Source: Trichomonas vaginalis G3
Lineage: Eukaryota; Parabasalia; Trichomonadida; Trichomonadidae
Assembly: GCF_026262505.1 (NCBI RefSeq)
Contig: NC_067206.1
Location: 33,805,896-33,869,895 of the forward strand
Length of the DNA: 64,000 nt
Direction of reading: 5' to 3'
Shown here: one piece after another, positions 8,836 to 18,858 of the stretch
How positions within the stretch are numbered: position 1 is the first letter of the stretch
How the letters are laid out: each line of letters opens with the position of its first letter
Notes under the pieces: generated by a model
The model's input: only the letters and a program-made list of their open reading frames with translations
The model's database searches: none
What the model was told of the DNA's origin: nothing
Position numbers and translations under genes: made by a program

Positions 8836-11307
8836 CTATTTTGTAATATTCTGAATGAGGAGATCAACATAACTCTTATAAGATGGGTTATGTTTCAAAG
8901 ATCTCATAACTGATTTGTAATTCAAAGATCTGATAACTTCTGCACATTTTTCATGACTGCTTAGAACAGTTATGGCTGAAAGTGCTGGAAATGTGAGTTC
9001 TGTATTAGTTTTTAGCATGGTAAACATGATTGGTATATAAATCATGAAATCTGTAGTAAGCATGGACCTGGCAATTGTATCTATGATATATATTGATGTT
9101 TTCGTGGTCTCAATGTCATCTAAAGTTGGAACAACCGTCAAATAATGTTTGAAAAAGTCATTTTTCGTTAAATTGAGCAGCATTTGCTTCTCATCGATCA
9201 TTTTCATGACGATCTTAGCTGCAATGTCAATCAATTCTATATCTCTTGTATCCGGAATTGAACTGATCCACTGAGCAAAGAGTTCGCAATGGGCCAAATC
9301 GTTCCTTAGCTTCTTCCTTGATACAAGGATCAATATTAGGCTGATAACGTCGACTGCTTTAATTCGATTTGTTATCATCCACCTGTCAGATATGGAAATA
9401 AGGATTTTTCCAGCTTCTGAGTGCTTCTTTGCAATACCAAGAAGAGCAATCAATGCCATTTTGTCCTTTCCTGCTGCAATAAGTAAGGCATCAATGAATT
9501 GAGGAGTTATTTGAACATTTGGCATCCTGGAAAGGTAATTTGATACATCAGAAATGGTCTGTTGGTTTAATAGATGATTGATTAATGTGTTTTGGTCGAC
9601 CACAATACGTGGATCAAAGAGATCTATAATACAATTATAAGAAAGATGAATGATATTGATATCCTGACTAGTCACTGCTTTGGACAATATGAAAACAAGG
9701 TCGGAAAAGCGAACAGCTTTGACGGAATGGTTTCTTGTGTAAATGTAATGAATTAATTTCACAAAAGAAACCCCGCATTGCGATAAAAACGTATCACTAT
9801 GCAATCTTATGAAGTCCATGACGTCCCAAATGTTTGTTTGATGATCTCCGGGTTGGAAATAATAGGTTATTATGGATAAAACCTTATCTGCGCATCTGGA
9901 AACAAAAGGAGAGATGGTTTCAAGGAATTTCGGATCAATAATTCCTGGAAAATGCATTGCTGAGATTAAATATATCAATAATATTGGAGATAATAGGTCA
10001 AATTCGCCAATTGGCAGAATAGTATGTATTCCATTCTCAAGCATGATTTGTAAAATGTCTTGATCGTTCTCAATTACTTTAATAATTTGAGATAATATTT
10101 CAAACATGGTATTTACGTCGACTTTCTTTTGGAATACTGGTTTTAGTGCTTCAAAGAATGTATCTGCGTTACTTTGTTTGAGGTTTTTGATTGCCAAATT
10201 GAAATTTGCCATAAAATCAAAATTTTCTGGCTGAGAAAGTAAATTGTAGTCAACATAAGTATTTCTATGTCTAGGTACTGTAGAAGGAGATTGCTTTGGA
10301 TGCGATTCTTTTGATCTTCGATGTCTATTCGGATGATTTGGAGTTTTAAGCGGAGGTTTCTTGAATTCGCCAACAGCAGCACGATTTGCTTCATCTTTTT
10401 TGATGTATTTAATGAATTTTTGGACTTCTGTTCGTTCAGTTCCGCTAAATGCGATTTTTCCTGTTTTAAAATCTTTGTAAATCTCTTCAAACGTTGGCCG
10501 TTGATTTGGATCTTGGTTCCAACATCGATTAATAAATGCTCTCATTGGTTCTGCAGTGATATTTGGAATTTGTGGTCTTTCTCCTTTTTTACAGACAGCA
10601 TACGCGATTTGCATACCGTTCATGTTCTTAAACGGACTCATCTCTGTAAGCATCTCCCACATAATCATGCCAAACGCGTAGACATCAACTTTATTTGTAT
10701 AATTATTTGATTCAAAAAGCTCTGGAGCCATCCAATGTGGTGTACCAACATCCTTTGTCATCATATTTTCTGGTGAATCTATATCTGATTCGCCTTGTCG
10801 CCTTGATAAACCAAAATCACAAATTATTGGAAGTTTCTTTTCGTCTAAAAGGATATTTAATGACTTTAAGTCTCTGTGTATGATTCCGTGTTTATGTAAA
10901 TACGTCATTCCGTGTGCAATTCCCATTGCAATCAGTGTTTTATCAGTGCCATCTAAATCAGGAGATCCGTCACGGTGTTTTAGCGCATTAAACAGAGATC
11001 CGTTTGGTATGTATTGTGTAATAATGGAGAAAGGATATTTGAATGTGCAGCCTAAGAACGCCAAACAAAACATATTATCGCAAATAGCTAGATTTTCGAC
11101 TTCACGAATGAATAAATCGAAATCAGATCCTTTTAGCTCCTTGAGAAACAGCTTTTTAATTGCGCATTTCTTTTTGGTTGCTATATGAATTGCGTAATTT
11201 ACCTCTCCAAAGCCACCTTCTCCAATTTTATCGCCAAATTTGAATTCTGAAAGATCTACTGCAAACTCTCTCAGTTCTCTTCGGACTTGAGAGGTAATGT
11301 CCGACAT
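8836..11307 (-). CDS. TKL-family protein kinase with helical C-terminal region
   Basis: An 823-residue protein. The upstream extension of the frame begins with TTG, so I start at the ATG (MSDITSQVRREL). The kinase domain covers about residues 20-285: glycine loop GEGGFGEV (29-36), lysine K51, HRDLKSLN (catalytic D146), DFG (D164) and GTPHWMAPE. All key residues are present, so it should be an active Ser/Thr kinase of the tyrosine-kinase-like group that is expanded in trichomonads. Residues 400-823 are helical and ARM/HEAT-like, possibly for partner binding. A GTCACTTTTT initiator-like site lies about 37 bases upstream of the ATG. The substrate is unknown. Confidence 0.85.
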   Translation of the reverse strand: MSDITSQVRRELREFAVDLSEFKFGDKIGEGGFGEVNYAIHIATKKKCAIKKLFLKELKGSDFDLFIREVENLAICDNMFCLAFLGCTFKYPFSIITQYIPNGSLFNALKHRDGSPDLDGTDKTLIAMGIAHGMTYLHKHGIIHRDLKSLNILLDEKKLPIICDFGLSRRQGESDIDSPENMMTKDVGTPHWMAPELFESNNYTNKVDVYAFGMIMWEMLTEMSPFKNMNGMQIAYAVCKKGERPQIPNITAEPMRAFINRCWNQDPNQRPTFEEIYKDFKTGKIAFSGTERTEVQKFIKYIKKDEANRAAVGEFKKPPLKTPNHPNRHRRSKESHPKQSPSTVPRHRNTYVDYNLLSQPENFDFMANFNLAIKNLKQSNADTFFEALKPVFQKKVDVNTMFEILSQIIKVIENDQDILQIMLENGIHTILPIGEFDLLSPILLIYLISAMHFPGIIDPKFLETISPFVSRCADKVLSIITYYFQPGDHQTNIWDVMDFIRLHSDTFLSQCGVSFVKLIHYIYTRNHSVKAVRFSDLVFILSKAVTSQDINIIHLSYNCIIDLFDPRIVVDQNTLINHLLNQQTISDVSNYLSRMPNVQITPQFIDALLIAAGKDKMALIALLGIAKKHSEAGKILISISDRWMITNRIKAVDVISLILILVSRKKLRNDLAHCELFAQWISSIPDTRDIELIDIAAKIVMKMIDEKQMLLNLTKNDFFKHYLTVVPTLDDIETTKTSIYIIDTIARSMLTTDFMIYIPIMFTMLKTNTELTFPALSAITVLSSHEKCAEVIRSLNYKSVMRSLKHNPSYKSYVDLLIQNITK

Positions 11308-11340
11308 AAAAAAAATTGGGAAAGAAGCCTTTTTACACCA

Positions 11341-11349
11341 AAAAGTGAC
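11341..11349 (-). promoter_or_regulatory. initiator-like GTCACTTTT upstream of the TKL kinase
   Basis: TCACT fits the trichomonad initiator consensus TCA-Y-(T/A). It lies 37-41 bases before the kinase ATG. The same nonamer recurs at several other gene starts in the window. Confidence 0.5.
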
Positions 11350-11656
11350 AACAATTGCTATTGTAACCATCTTTATTTTACCATTGATTGAATAACAATA
11401 GAAGTCTTTCGAAAAGTAGATTTCAATCAAATATATTCTCCTTGATTTATTTCAGATTTATCCGAAAAAATGAGAAATTTCTTACTTTTTTTATGGGAAA
11501 TCGAGATGTTACTAGGATGAAACCAACTATATAGTTTGTGTTATAATGTTTTATACCAGAAAGTAACTGTTTTCAATTCAAATATTATCAATCAAACGTT
11601 TTATTAAAAAAAAGCAAAAAAAAATAAAAAGGGAAAATATATAAAAAATAATAAAA

Positions 11657-12784
11657 TTATCTGTTCATCCTGAGCAATGTTGGATCGAGTGGTGGATGCT
11701 GAGCAATCTTGGCTTCTAACTCGTGCTGCATTGCTACAAGATCTCTCCACTTCTGTTGTAATTCAGTTACCTTATCCTTCATTAATTCGAGTTCGTTTGA
11801 ACGGTTTTCGAAGTCGTAAAGCAAATCAGTCATACCGATAAGGCCGCTAGACTTCTTAAGGTTAGAGTTATCATCTCTGACCTTATCTCTGTGAATTCTA
11901 GCTGTTGCAAGCTTGGCACGAGCTTCTGTGTAGTCTGTGTCTATCTTCTTTTGCATTGTAATTAATCCTTCTTTTTGTCTCGATACAAAGTGTAATTTCT
12001 CTTTAACGTGAGTTAAAATATGCGCGTTATCAACGATTTTCTTTCTAATCTTCTCGAGATCTTGAAGTTTTTCTGCCTTTTTCTCGTTAAGGGATTGGTT
12101 TTCAATCTTGAGCTGCTCGAAATCAATAAGATGGAGACCTTCTGAAAGCTGATCTTGTTGATCAAGTTCTTCTTCTGTTTGCCTGTATTTGCTTTTTGTA
12201 AGAATGAATTGAATTCTTGCATTCTCAAGATCACGTTCTGCTTTAACGAGTTTTCCTTCCTTTGTATTGATTTCAACTGCTGTAAGTGGTTTATTTGTTC
12301 TTTGTTTGATTGCGTTCTTGCAAGCTTGTTCACGTATTTCATGGAACTCCTTTTCTCTTTCTAAGCGATGCTTATCAGCCTGTTCGGCTTTCTCTTGGAT
12401 TGCTTGTAATTCAGTATTATATTGAGATTTTGTTTGTTCATGTTCAGCCATCTTTTGTTCAAATTGAGATAAGGCTTCCTGGTATCTTGTTGACGAGTCA
12501 TTAATATTTGGTGTGTTATAATCGCCCTTAAAAATGGACATGAATTTTGTCTGTATTGCTAAAGATTGCGCCTTTGCTTTCTTATACTCTTCTTTCGTAG
12601 CATCGAACATTTTCTTGAACTCTGGATCATTATTAGCATCATCTGCGTACTCTCCTTGTTCCATAGCTTCAGATTCAGAAGCAAAGGAGCTGCGAAAAGA
12701 AGAATTCATTGAAGTTTGGCTCCTGGATGTCGATGAAATGCTCTCTCCATCCGAGGGCACGGAGCTATTCTCATCTGTACTCAT
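11657..12784 (-). CDS. CCDC96/CFAP184-like axonemal coiled-coil protein (DUF4201)
   Basis: A 375-residue protein. A Ser-rich acidic N-terminus (1-55) is followed by nearly continuous coiled coil. The block at residues 219-258 (LIDFEQLKIENQSLNEK, then ILTHVKEKLHFVS) is the characteristic core of the DUF4201 domain in CCDC96 (CFAP184) and CCDC113 (CFAP263). Those proteins form a complex on the axoneme that helps regulate dynein-driven beating. Trichomonads have several flagella, so the role fits. CFAP184 and CFAP263 are hard to separate by eye. The start is an ATG, and no clear initiator was found upstream. It is convergent or tandem with minus-strand neighbours and shares no operon. Confidence 0.75.
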   Translation of the reverse strand: MSTDENSSVPSDGESISSTSRSQTSMNSSFRSSFASESEAMEQGEYADDANNDPEFKKMFDATKEEYKKAKAQSLAIQTKFMSIFKGDYNTPNINDSSTRYQEALSQFEQKMAEHEQTKSQYNTELQAIQEKAEQADKHRLEREKEFHEIREQACKNAIKQRTNKPLTAVEINTKEGKLVKAERDLENARIQFILTKSKYRQTEEELDQQDQLSEGLHLIDFEQLKIENQSLNEKKAEKLQDLEKIRKKIVDNAHILTHVKEKLHFVSRQKEGLITMQKKIDTDYTEARAKLATARIHRDKVRDDNSNLKKSSGLIGMTDLLYDFENRSNELELMKDKVTELQQKWRDLVAMQHELEAKIAQHPPLDPTLLRMNR

Positions 12785-13529
12785 TTCGCCCCAATTTTTG
12801 TCAAAAATCCGTTAATTAATCCTAAAATCTAGAATTCAGTAATAACGGAAATGCACACAGCTCATATGATATATAAAATAAAAATACCATTTAATTGCCA
12901 GAATCTATTAAAGGCGATCTAAAATAAAGGTGACTAAACATTAAAGTTTTTTCGCCTACCCCGAGCGAGTTTCTATGAGGCTCTTTCCGCACCTGATGGA
13001 TTTGGATCCTTGACTATAGTAAAACATACAATATAACAACTAGGTGTTTTAAGCTGTCACATAATGATCTATATAATACCTATTCTTCTCTCGAATTGTA
13101 AAGAAAATCGGATCATATCGTAATTTTAGTGACCTTTTCAAAAATTATTAGACAAAGCTATTTGAATGAAAATACGCCCTTAAAATTTGTAAGCCTCGTC
13201 TACAATACCAATAAAATCACTTATTCATTGATTTCTTTGTAAATTATTTGCCAATTCATTTTATTCACCGTTGTATACATAGATAATCATATCTACAATT
13301 TAGGTTATTTAAGCGGACCAAAATATTATCAATAAAACATATTGATTTATCAAAATTTTTAAAAATTTTATAATTATGAATATTTTTTCAATTTTGATTT
13401 GATAATTATAATGTCAATGCCTGGTAGTATATGAATCACCAAGAATATTTTGAATTTTATTGTCCTAAACTGCTTTTTGGAAAAAATATAGACGATTATT
13501 TTTTGCGGTTTGGTTGGCCTTTTGAAAAC
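12785..13529. other. divergent intergenic region between CFAP184-like gene and uS19 gene
   Basis: It should hold the promoters of both flanking genes. An in-frame extension of the uS19 frame reaches an upstream ATG at 13431, but the family start is at 13530. No RNA gene is recognised. Confidence 0.4.
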
Positions 13530-13964
13530 ATGTCCGCATCCGGAAAGTTTGCGCAGCGTAACTACACATACCGTGGCAAGACACTCGATGATCTTCGTGC
13601 CATGGAGCTCAAGGATTTTGTTGAACTTCTTCCAACAAAGCGCCGTCGCTTCATTTCCCGCTCATTCGATCTTAAGCACGTCCACCTCATCGAAAAGCTG
13701 AAGAAGGCTCGCCAGGCTGTTGAAGGCCAGGCTGGTGTTCGTCCACCAGTTGTCAAGACACACCTTCGCCATATGGTTATCCTTCCAGAGTTCGTTGATA
13801 ACGTTATCGGCATCTATGATGGCCACGTTTTCTTCGAAGTTCAAATCAAGCCAGAAATGATCGGCCACGTTCTTGCTGATTTCGCCCCATCCAAGAAGGT
13901 TGTTAAGCACTCTAAGGCTGGTGTCGGCGCTACACGCTCATCATCTGCTACATCCCTTAAATAA
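13530..13964 (+). CDS. small ribosomal subunit protein uS19 (S15)
   Basis: A 144-residue protein, the usual eukaryotic length for S15. I chose the ATG giving MSASGKFAQRNYTYRGK, because the 33 residues upstream in the same frame do not match the family. Conserved features are the basic KRRRFISRS stretch, VKTHLRHMVILPEFV and the GHVLADFAPSK-like end followed by HSKAGVGATRSS, where bacterial and eukaryotic S19 contact rRNA in the head of the 40S subunit. Codons often end in C or G, unlike the AT-rich neighbours, as expected for a highly expressed gene. Confidence 0.95.
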   Translation: MSASGKFAQRNYTYRGKTLDDLRAMELKDFVELLPTKRRRFISRSFDLKHVHLIEKLKKARQAVEGQAGVRPPVVKTHLRHMVILPEFVDNVIGIYDGHVFFEVQIKPEMIGHVLADFAPSKKVVKHSKAGVGATRSSSATSLK

Positions 13965-14485
13965 AATAATATTTGCAGCTCTTTATGCAAAAATTTTCAA
14001 TCATGCAAATATTTTTATACGATTGATAATAAAACTCAAAAGCATTTGGAATACTTCAATGTTAATAACTACTCTTTTGGATCTTATGATTCATGAATTT
14101 TTTATTTACAAAAAATATTAATATCAAGTTATATTTTGGACTGATTTATAAATAGTTATATCATCCTTTATCATTAAATTAGAATGGATATAATGATTTC
14201 GATTGATAACGAAATTATCAAATACGTTTCCTTCAATAATGTCAATCACAAATCATTGATCTAACAAATTTGTGAGTAGAGATGCCTGAGTATATGTTAC
14301 AGAGGAAATCGTCTTTATATAATTTGGATGTAAAATAGCTCAGTCTGAATGGAAAATACATGCATACATTAAGAGGTTAAGAACACTTGATTAGTTGTGG
14401 GTTTCATTTATTTCAATTAAAAAAAAATTATTTTCCTAATAACAATAAAAAATGAAAACAATTCTATATTTATTTCTATATCAGA
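13965..14485. other. AT-rich spacer between convergent genes
   Basis: Lies 3' of both the uS19 gene and the L1-domain gene. No gene, repeat or structured element was seen. Confidence 0.4.
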
Positions 14486-15262
14486 TTACTGTTCTTCGTT
14501 AGTACGTGTTGTTTTGATCTCTTCTGCGGTCAAAGTAATCTTTTTAGCATCTTTTTCCCAAATTGGAGGCATAGCGATGCCAGATGCATAAAGATGGATT
14601 GATTTTACACGAGCCTTAGCTTTAGGTATTTCTTGCATAGCCAATTCAGAGCAAATAGCAATATTTTCGGCCAAATGGTCAAAGGAAAGATTAAAGCCAC
14701 CAGCACGTACCCAGCATTCATTAGAAGCTGGAATGTAAAACTGTGTTCCTTGGATTGAGTTCTTGATTTCATTATAAATTTGTTCTGGGTTACTAATATC
14801 TAAACTTACTTGTGTTGGCTGACGATTACGAGAGAAGAATTTGTTACCTAATTTCTTTGGTAATTGGGAAGCAACGCCTTTTTCAGCAAAGAAATAATCG
14901 GTTGAAGTGAATAATTGGTCTTGTTCTTTTCTGGAAGAGTAATGTTTCTGAAGTGCAGACATTGAAATTGCTTTTAACTTTAATTCTGTTTTATCAAAGG
15001 CTTCTTGCCATTTAACACTTTCACCACCAACGAAAACTACACCAGATTGGAATGGGAACATTCTAACTGGATGTGGGAGTGTTAAATTGATAGGTCCTTT
15101 CGAGCTTTTTGGTGGCTTAATGAAATCAAATACGATAAAAACGTTTGGGCACTCTCTACGCTTTGTGCTCTTTGTGTACTTTTGCTGGAGTTCAATTGCT
15201 CCACTTCTTGCCATTTGAAATGTTAAAGGGGATAGCTTTTTTGATGCTTCTTCTTCCGCCAT
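14486..15262 (-). CDS. ribosomal L1-domain protein, RSL1D1/Cic1/Utp30-like
   Basis: A 258-residue protein from the ATG (MAEEEASKKLSPL); the longer frame starts with TTG. The middle shows the L1 fold pattern: a strand (NVFIVFDFIKPP), INLTLPHPV, a lysine-rich linker, and late strands (WVRAGGFNLSFDHLAENI, then KSIHLYASGIAMPPIW). True uL1 is about 217 residues and conserves different RNA-contact residues. This one resembles the nucleolar relatives RSL1D1, Cic1 and Utp30, which act in pre-rRNA processing. Lysine- and glutamate-rich ends support a nucleolar protein. The assignment to this subgroup is inference. Confidence 0.65.
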   Translation of the reverse strand: MAEEEASKKLSPLTFQMARSGAIELQQKYTKSTKRRECPNVFIVFDFIKPPKSSKGPINLTLPHPVRMFPFQSGVVFVGGESVKWQEAFDKTELKLKAISMSALQKHYSSRKEQDQLFTSTDYFFAEKGVASQLPKKLGNKFFSRNRQPTQVSLDISNPEQIYNEIKNSIQGTQFYIPASNECWVRAGGFNLSFDHLAENIAICSELAMQEIPKAKARVKSIHLYASGIAMPPIWEKDAKKITLTAEEIKTTRTNEEQ

Positions 15263-15500
15263 TTGAATTTTGAGAGAAAAAAAAGACAAATTTGATATTT
15301 TTGAGTAAATTTATTATAGATTGATAGTATGATTCATGTAGACTCAATTTTCAAGCGAAGTATTGAGAAATTTCTTAGAAATTAAATTTCATTGATTTTT
15401 TATCATTGCATAGAAAGCAGATAGAAATGTATATTAATTTTCTTGCTGTAACTCAAAACTTTTTTAGTTAAAAAAAGCATTTTTCTATAATATATTTTCT

Positions 15501-16214
15501 TTATTTCTTGAGATTGTCAATAATTTCAGTAAGTTTGTCGAATACTTCTTTGGCAATTGTAGAATCTTTGAATCTAATTGTTGCAGGTGTTGGTTTATTA
15601 TCTAATATGAAGCAGCATTGAATAGTTGATTTATTAAGCTTTGGTTTGAGATACTCTCCGACTAAAGTGTTAACAACAGGTTGAAGAAGTGGCTCACGTC
15701 TGATAACAATTCTATGTGCATCTTTCGTTTTATTAAGATGGAAAGGTCCACTAGCTCTCTCTGTCCATGCTGCTTTACCACCTGCATCTGTTGGAGGTGT
15801 TAAAACCAAAAGCTTGCACTTGCGATTGAGTAAGTTTTGATCGTCTTCTTCGCCTGCAAATTCATCTGCGTTAATGCTTACAATATTTTGGGCATCATCA
15901 CCACCTTCTTCGTTGTTACCTTGTGCTGCGGTATTCTTTCCAATTGCGCCTAATACGGTAGTTTCGAATTTCTCTTTTGGATCTTTGCTGGATTGAAATG
16001 TTTGACCTGTTCCGAAATTGAATTCTGGGAAGTTATTTTTATTTTCTGTTGCGCCTTTTCCAAATTTGATATTTAATTTAAAACCATTTTGTCCATTTCC
16101 GCCGAGAGCTTTGCCCCATCCATTGCCAGATGATGTAGCTGGCTTGTTTTCAGCTGGCTGCGCTGGTTTAGCTGCTGATGGGGGTAATTTAAGATTAAAT
16201 TTCAAGCCGTTCAT
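15501..16214 (-). CDS. Ran-binding domain protein, Nup50/Nup2-like
   Basis: A 237-residue protein. Residues 1-110 are low-complexity, rich in Gly, Asn and Lys with FG-like pieces (GFKLNIKFGKG, FPEFNFGTGQTF), as in nucleoporins. Residues about 120-235 form a RanBP1-type domain: NLLNRKCKLLVL, WTERASGPFHLN and HRIVIRREPLLQPVVN. Nup50 and Nup2 bind Ran-GTP and importin alpha at the nuclear basket to speed import. The first Met fits. A TCATT initiator lies about 19 bases upstream, and a mobile element sits just beyond it (16250), so the upstream promoter has been displaced. Confidence 0.7.
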   Translation of the reverse strand: MNGLKFNLKLPPSAAKPAQPAENKPATSSGNGWGKALGGNGQNGFKLNIKFGKGATENKNNFPEFNFGTGQTFQSSKDPKEKFETTVLGAIGKNTAAQGNNEEGGDDAQNIVSINADEFAGEEDDQNLLNRKCKLLVLTPPTDAGGKAAWTERASGPFHLNKTKDAHRIVIRREPLLQPVVNTLVGEYLKPKLNKSTIQCCFILDNKPTPATIRFKDSTIAKEVFDKLTEIIDNLKK

Positions 16215-16233
16215 ATTTTTTACTCAGTACACA

Positions 16234-16238
16234 AATGA
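16234..16238 (-). promoter_or_regulatory. initiator TCATT of the Ran-binding protein gene
   Basis: TCATT fits TCA-Y-(T/A) and lies 19 bases before the ATG. The 922-bp repeat element begins 12 bases further upstream. Confidence 0.5.
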
Positions 16239-16249
16239 GGAAAAAAAAT

Positions 16250-17171
16250 GGCAAACCCAAATTTTAGCTAAAAGTGACAGGGGAAAAAAACGTTTAGTAT
16301 TAAAAAAAAAGACCGATGAGAGCTTCGTTCGAAATATAGAGGGAACTGAGAATGCGCAACCATTCTCAGGGAATATTGGATGCTATTCCCGTTCCCTCTG
16401 TATGGAAAATTGAGGTTTTCAAAGGGAGTTAAAATAATATCAAATTTATACTAATTTACTTCAAAATACAAAAGTATTTGACAGCTAAAATTAGTTACTT
16501 TAGCAAGCCTATCAATACCCTTTTACGATTATTGTTACTTTTTCGAAATAAAAGTAAAAACAAATTTATACTAATTTACTTCAAAATACAAAAGTATTTG
16601 ACAGCTAAAATTAGTTACTTTAGCAAGCCTATCAATACCCTTTTACGATTATTGTTACTTTTTCGAAATAAAAGTAAAAACAAATTTATACTAATTTACT
16701 TCAAAATACAAAAGTATTTGACAGCTAAAATTAGTTACTTTAGCAAGCCTATCAATACCCTTTTACGATTATTGCTACTTTTTCGAAATAAAATAAATTT
16801 ATTATCAAAAACCTTTTTTTTCTTAGTAAAAATAAACGAAATTTTTTACCTTATGAACTTTTGATGGAAATATGCAAATTTAAAATAATAAAGAAAGCCG
16901 CGAGCGAAGCGATCGGCTTAGTTCGAAGATTTTGATTCAAATCTTTGCTGATCTGTAATTCGCGGAAGCCGCGAGCGAATCGAGCGGCTTAGGTCTAAGA
17001 TTTTGATTCAAATCTTTGCTTATATTCCTTAAATTCTTTATGAAACTCGCAACAGTTCCATAAAAAATTTTAAATTCTCAACTGTCGAAATTACCGATCG
17101 GTAATCACACCCTTCACGGGTGTGTCACTTTTTACAGGCGTGTCACTTTTAGCTAAAATTACCCCTACTCG
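16250..17171. mobile_element. non-autonomous TIR element with internal 120-bp tandem repeats, copy 1
   Basis: A 922-bp element whose boundaries come from comparison with copy 2 (43692-44662). Near both ends lies the same 20-mer in inverted orientation, AATTTTAGCTAAAAGTGACA, about 10 bp in from the edges. Inside are three 120-bp tandem units, a low-complexity end, a GC-richer block (GCCGCGAGCGAA) repeated after 71 bp, and two CACCCTTCACGGGTG-like short palindromes. No transposase is present. Flanking sequence differs between the two copies, so both are insertions of one family. Confidence 0.8.
16441..16790 (+). repeat. three tandem copies of a 120-bp unit
   Basis: Units start at 16441, 16561 and 16681 and are identical except for one T/C change (ATTGTTACT or ATTGCTACT) and truncation of the last. 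Because 120 is a multiple of three, one frame stays open, but it has no ATG and a stop lies directly upstream. I treat it as non-coding. Confidence 0.9.
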
Positions 17172-17771
17172 AAAAAAATTACCCCCTTTTTTTGTAAAAT
17201 TCGGATGAAATTTAAGAAAAATAACAACCTGGAAAATCATTACGTGCGTTTCCAAAGAGAATGGCTTCTCTTACCATCATATATTTGAAATTTTTGATAA
17301 TTCGATTGAAAATTATTTGTTTTAAAAAGTCTTTAATGATGTTATCAGGTCGCTTGTCTTGAGTAATAATTCAAGGCATTATTCCAGATTGATGATATTT
17401 AATTTTTCATAATTCCAATTGAAATGAGTTTTTGAGCTTTATTAAAGTCAGAACACTTAATGCATCAACTTACAATGGATTTTCCCCGAATATGTATATC
17501 CTTAATTTATGATAAAATAAAAATAAAATCTTTGATAAATGCGAATCATACTTTTGGGATTGATTCTCACTCAAATCTTGAGAATATTCGAATGAACAAT
17601 ATCAAATTCACCTAGTTTTATGTTGGAATTCAACATTTTCTGAAACTCTCTCAAAAAGAATTTCTAAGAAAAAGTTTTTCTTTCAATTTTTTGAATTGAA
17701 CGCAAAAACCGTCCGTCCTGTCAATTTTATCCCTTCAAATTTTTTATAGAAAATAGGAATCAAAATTTATA
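17172..17771. other. spacer upstream of the IBD gene
   Basis: AT-rich, with no recognised gene or element. No TCA-Y-W site is obvious close to the next ATG. Confidence 0.35.
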
Positions 17772-18377
17772 ATGCAGGAAAAGCTTCCAACTTTCTGGAA
17801 ACTCCTCAGTGAGAGTGATCAAAGGATGTATAGGAAAATCCAAGAAGTTTTAAGTCAGCTATCAACAAAAAATAAGCGAAACACAAAAATTGATGATTTT
17901 AGAGAATTGGTTGATGCAATTGATATTTTCGAAAACTATGATAAAGAGTCGAAATGGAGAAGATGCTTAGCATGCGGTTTAGTCAAGTTTGATGGCGGAA
18001 TTGCTGTTAATACTTCTCAACTATCCATATTGGCACTAAGATGCAAAACATCCATTAATACCTCATTAAAAGGAATGGGATACACGATAATAAGCGGTAA
18101 CTCTAGCGAATCAGAAGAATTTCTTAAAGAGATTCCTTATATCTCTGGAAATCCGTCTGAAATGAGACAATGGACTGTAAGATACCTAGAAGAAACCTCT
18201 TACCAATATCAGCATCAATATATTTCTCCTCCTGAGGGGATAATTCCTGAAACCCCTGTGTATCAAGCTCTTCCAATGAATCAAGGACAAATAGAAGAAA
18301 TTGTCCAAGAAAATAGTCTTATTAACAATTGGGAAGATGATTACTCAAATACGAATTTTGATTTAATTACATTTTAA
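17772..18377 (+). CDS. initiator-binding-domain (IBD) transcription factor, IBP39 type, paralogue 1
   Basis: A 201-residue protein from the ATG. Residues 5-145 match the trichomonad IBD fold: LPTFWKLLSESDQRMY, WRRCLACGLVKFDGGIAVNTSQL, CKTSINTSLKGMGY (the recognition-helix region) and a final MRQWTVRYLEE. IBP39 binds the initiator TCA-Y-W at transcription starts in Trichomonas and stands in for part of TFIID. The C-terminal 55 residues are Gln-, Pro- and Glu-rich and could be an activation or polymerase-contact tail; they are much shorter than the C-domain of IBP39 (about 340 residues in all). DNA specificity is unknown. Confidence 0.85.
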   Translation: MQEKLPTFWKLLSESDQRMYRKIQEVLSQLSTKNKRNTKIDDFRELVDAIDIFENYDKESKWRRCLACGLVKFDGGIAVNTSQLSILALRCKTSINTSLKGMGYTIISGNSSESEEFLKEIPYISGNPSEMRQWTVRYLEETSYQYQHQYISPPEGIIPETPVYQALPMNQGQIEEIVQENSLINNWEDDYSNTNFDLITF

Positions 18378-18858
18378 CATATTAAATACTTTATATCTAT
18401 CCTATAAATAACTTACATATTTTTGTCATAGCTTATAAGCTACTGGCATGTATTTCAGAATACAAAATATCAGATGATTTGATTTGAGATTAAAATATAA
18501 ATGACTAGGCCTAGTCATGCATATATCTATAAATATTGTTCACATCTCTTTTGACAAAGTCAAATTCTAAATTTGATTTTGGTAAATCATAAACAATTTT
18601 CACATTCCTAATTAAGAATGTAATCCTTAGGTAGTGTTAATATATGTCTGATTCAATATAGTATGATTGGATTCGAATTCAGTTAAATATTATTCATAAT
18701 TATGAGATCTTAGTCATTTTAAGTCTTGTATTCTTAATAACAAAACATATTCATGAAAGATATTTTAATTATAAAACAAAATCATTCCCATGCACAGATC
18801 TAATGTCTACATTGGGTACAACAAATATAAAAAAAAAATTAGTCAAAAAATTTTCATT
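18378..18858 (+). other. intergenic region with initiator for the ankyrin gene
   Basis: AT-rich, with no gene. TCATT at 18854-18858 fits the initiator consensus and stands immediately before the ATG at 18859, giving an almost leaderless mRNA if used. Confidence 0.45.

Noticed and set aside
13431-13529. 33-residue N-terminal extension of uS19 from an upstream ATG
   Set aside because: It does not match the family, and the standard start MSASGKFAQRNYTYRGK gives the normal length.
16478-16864. 128-codon frame across the 120-bp tandem repeats
   Set aside because: It begins with TTG, has a stop just upstream and stays open only because the repeat length is a multiple of three; no protein features.
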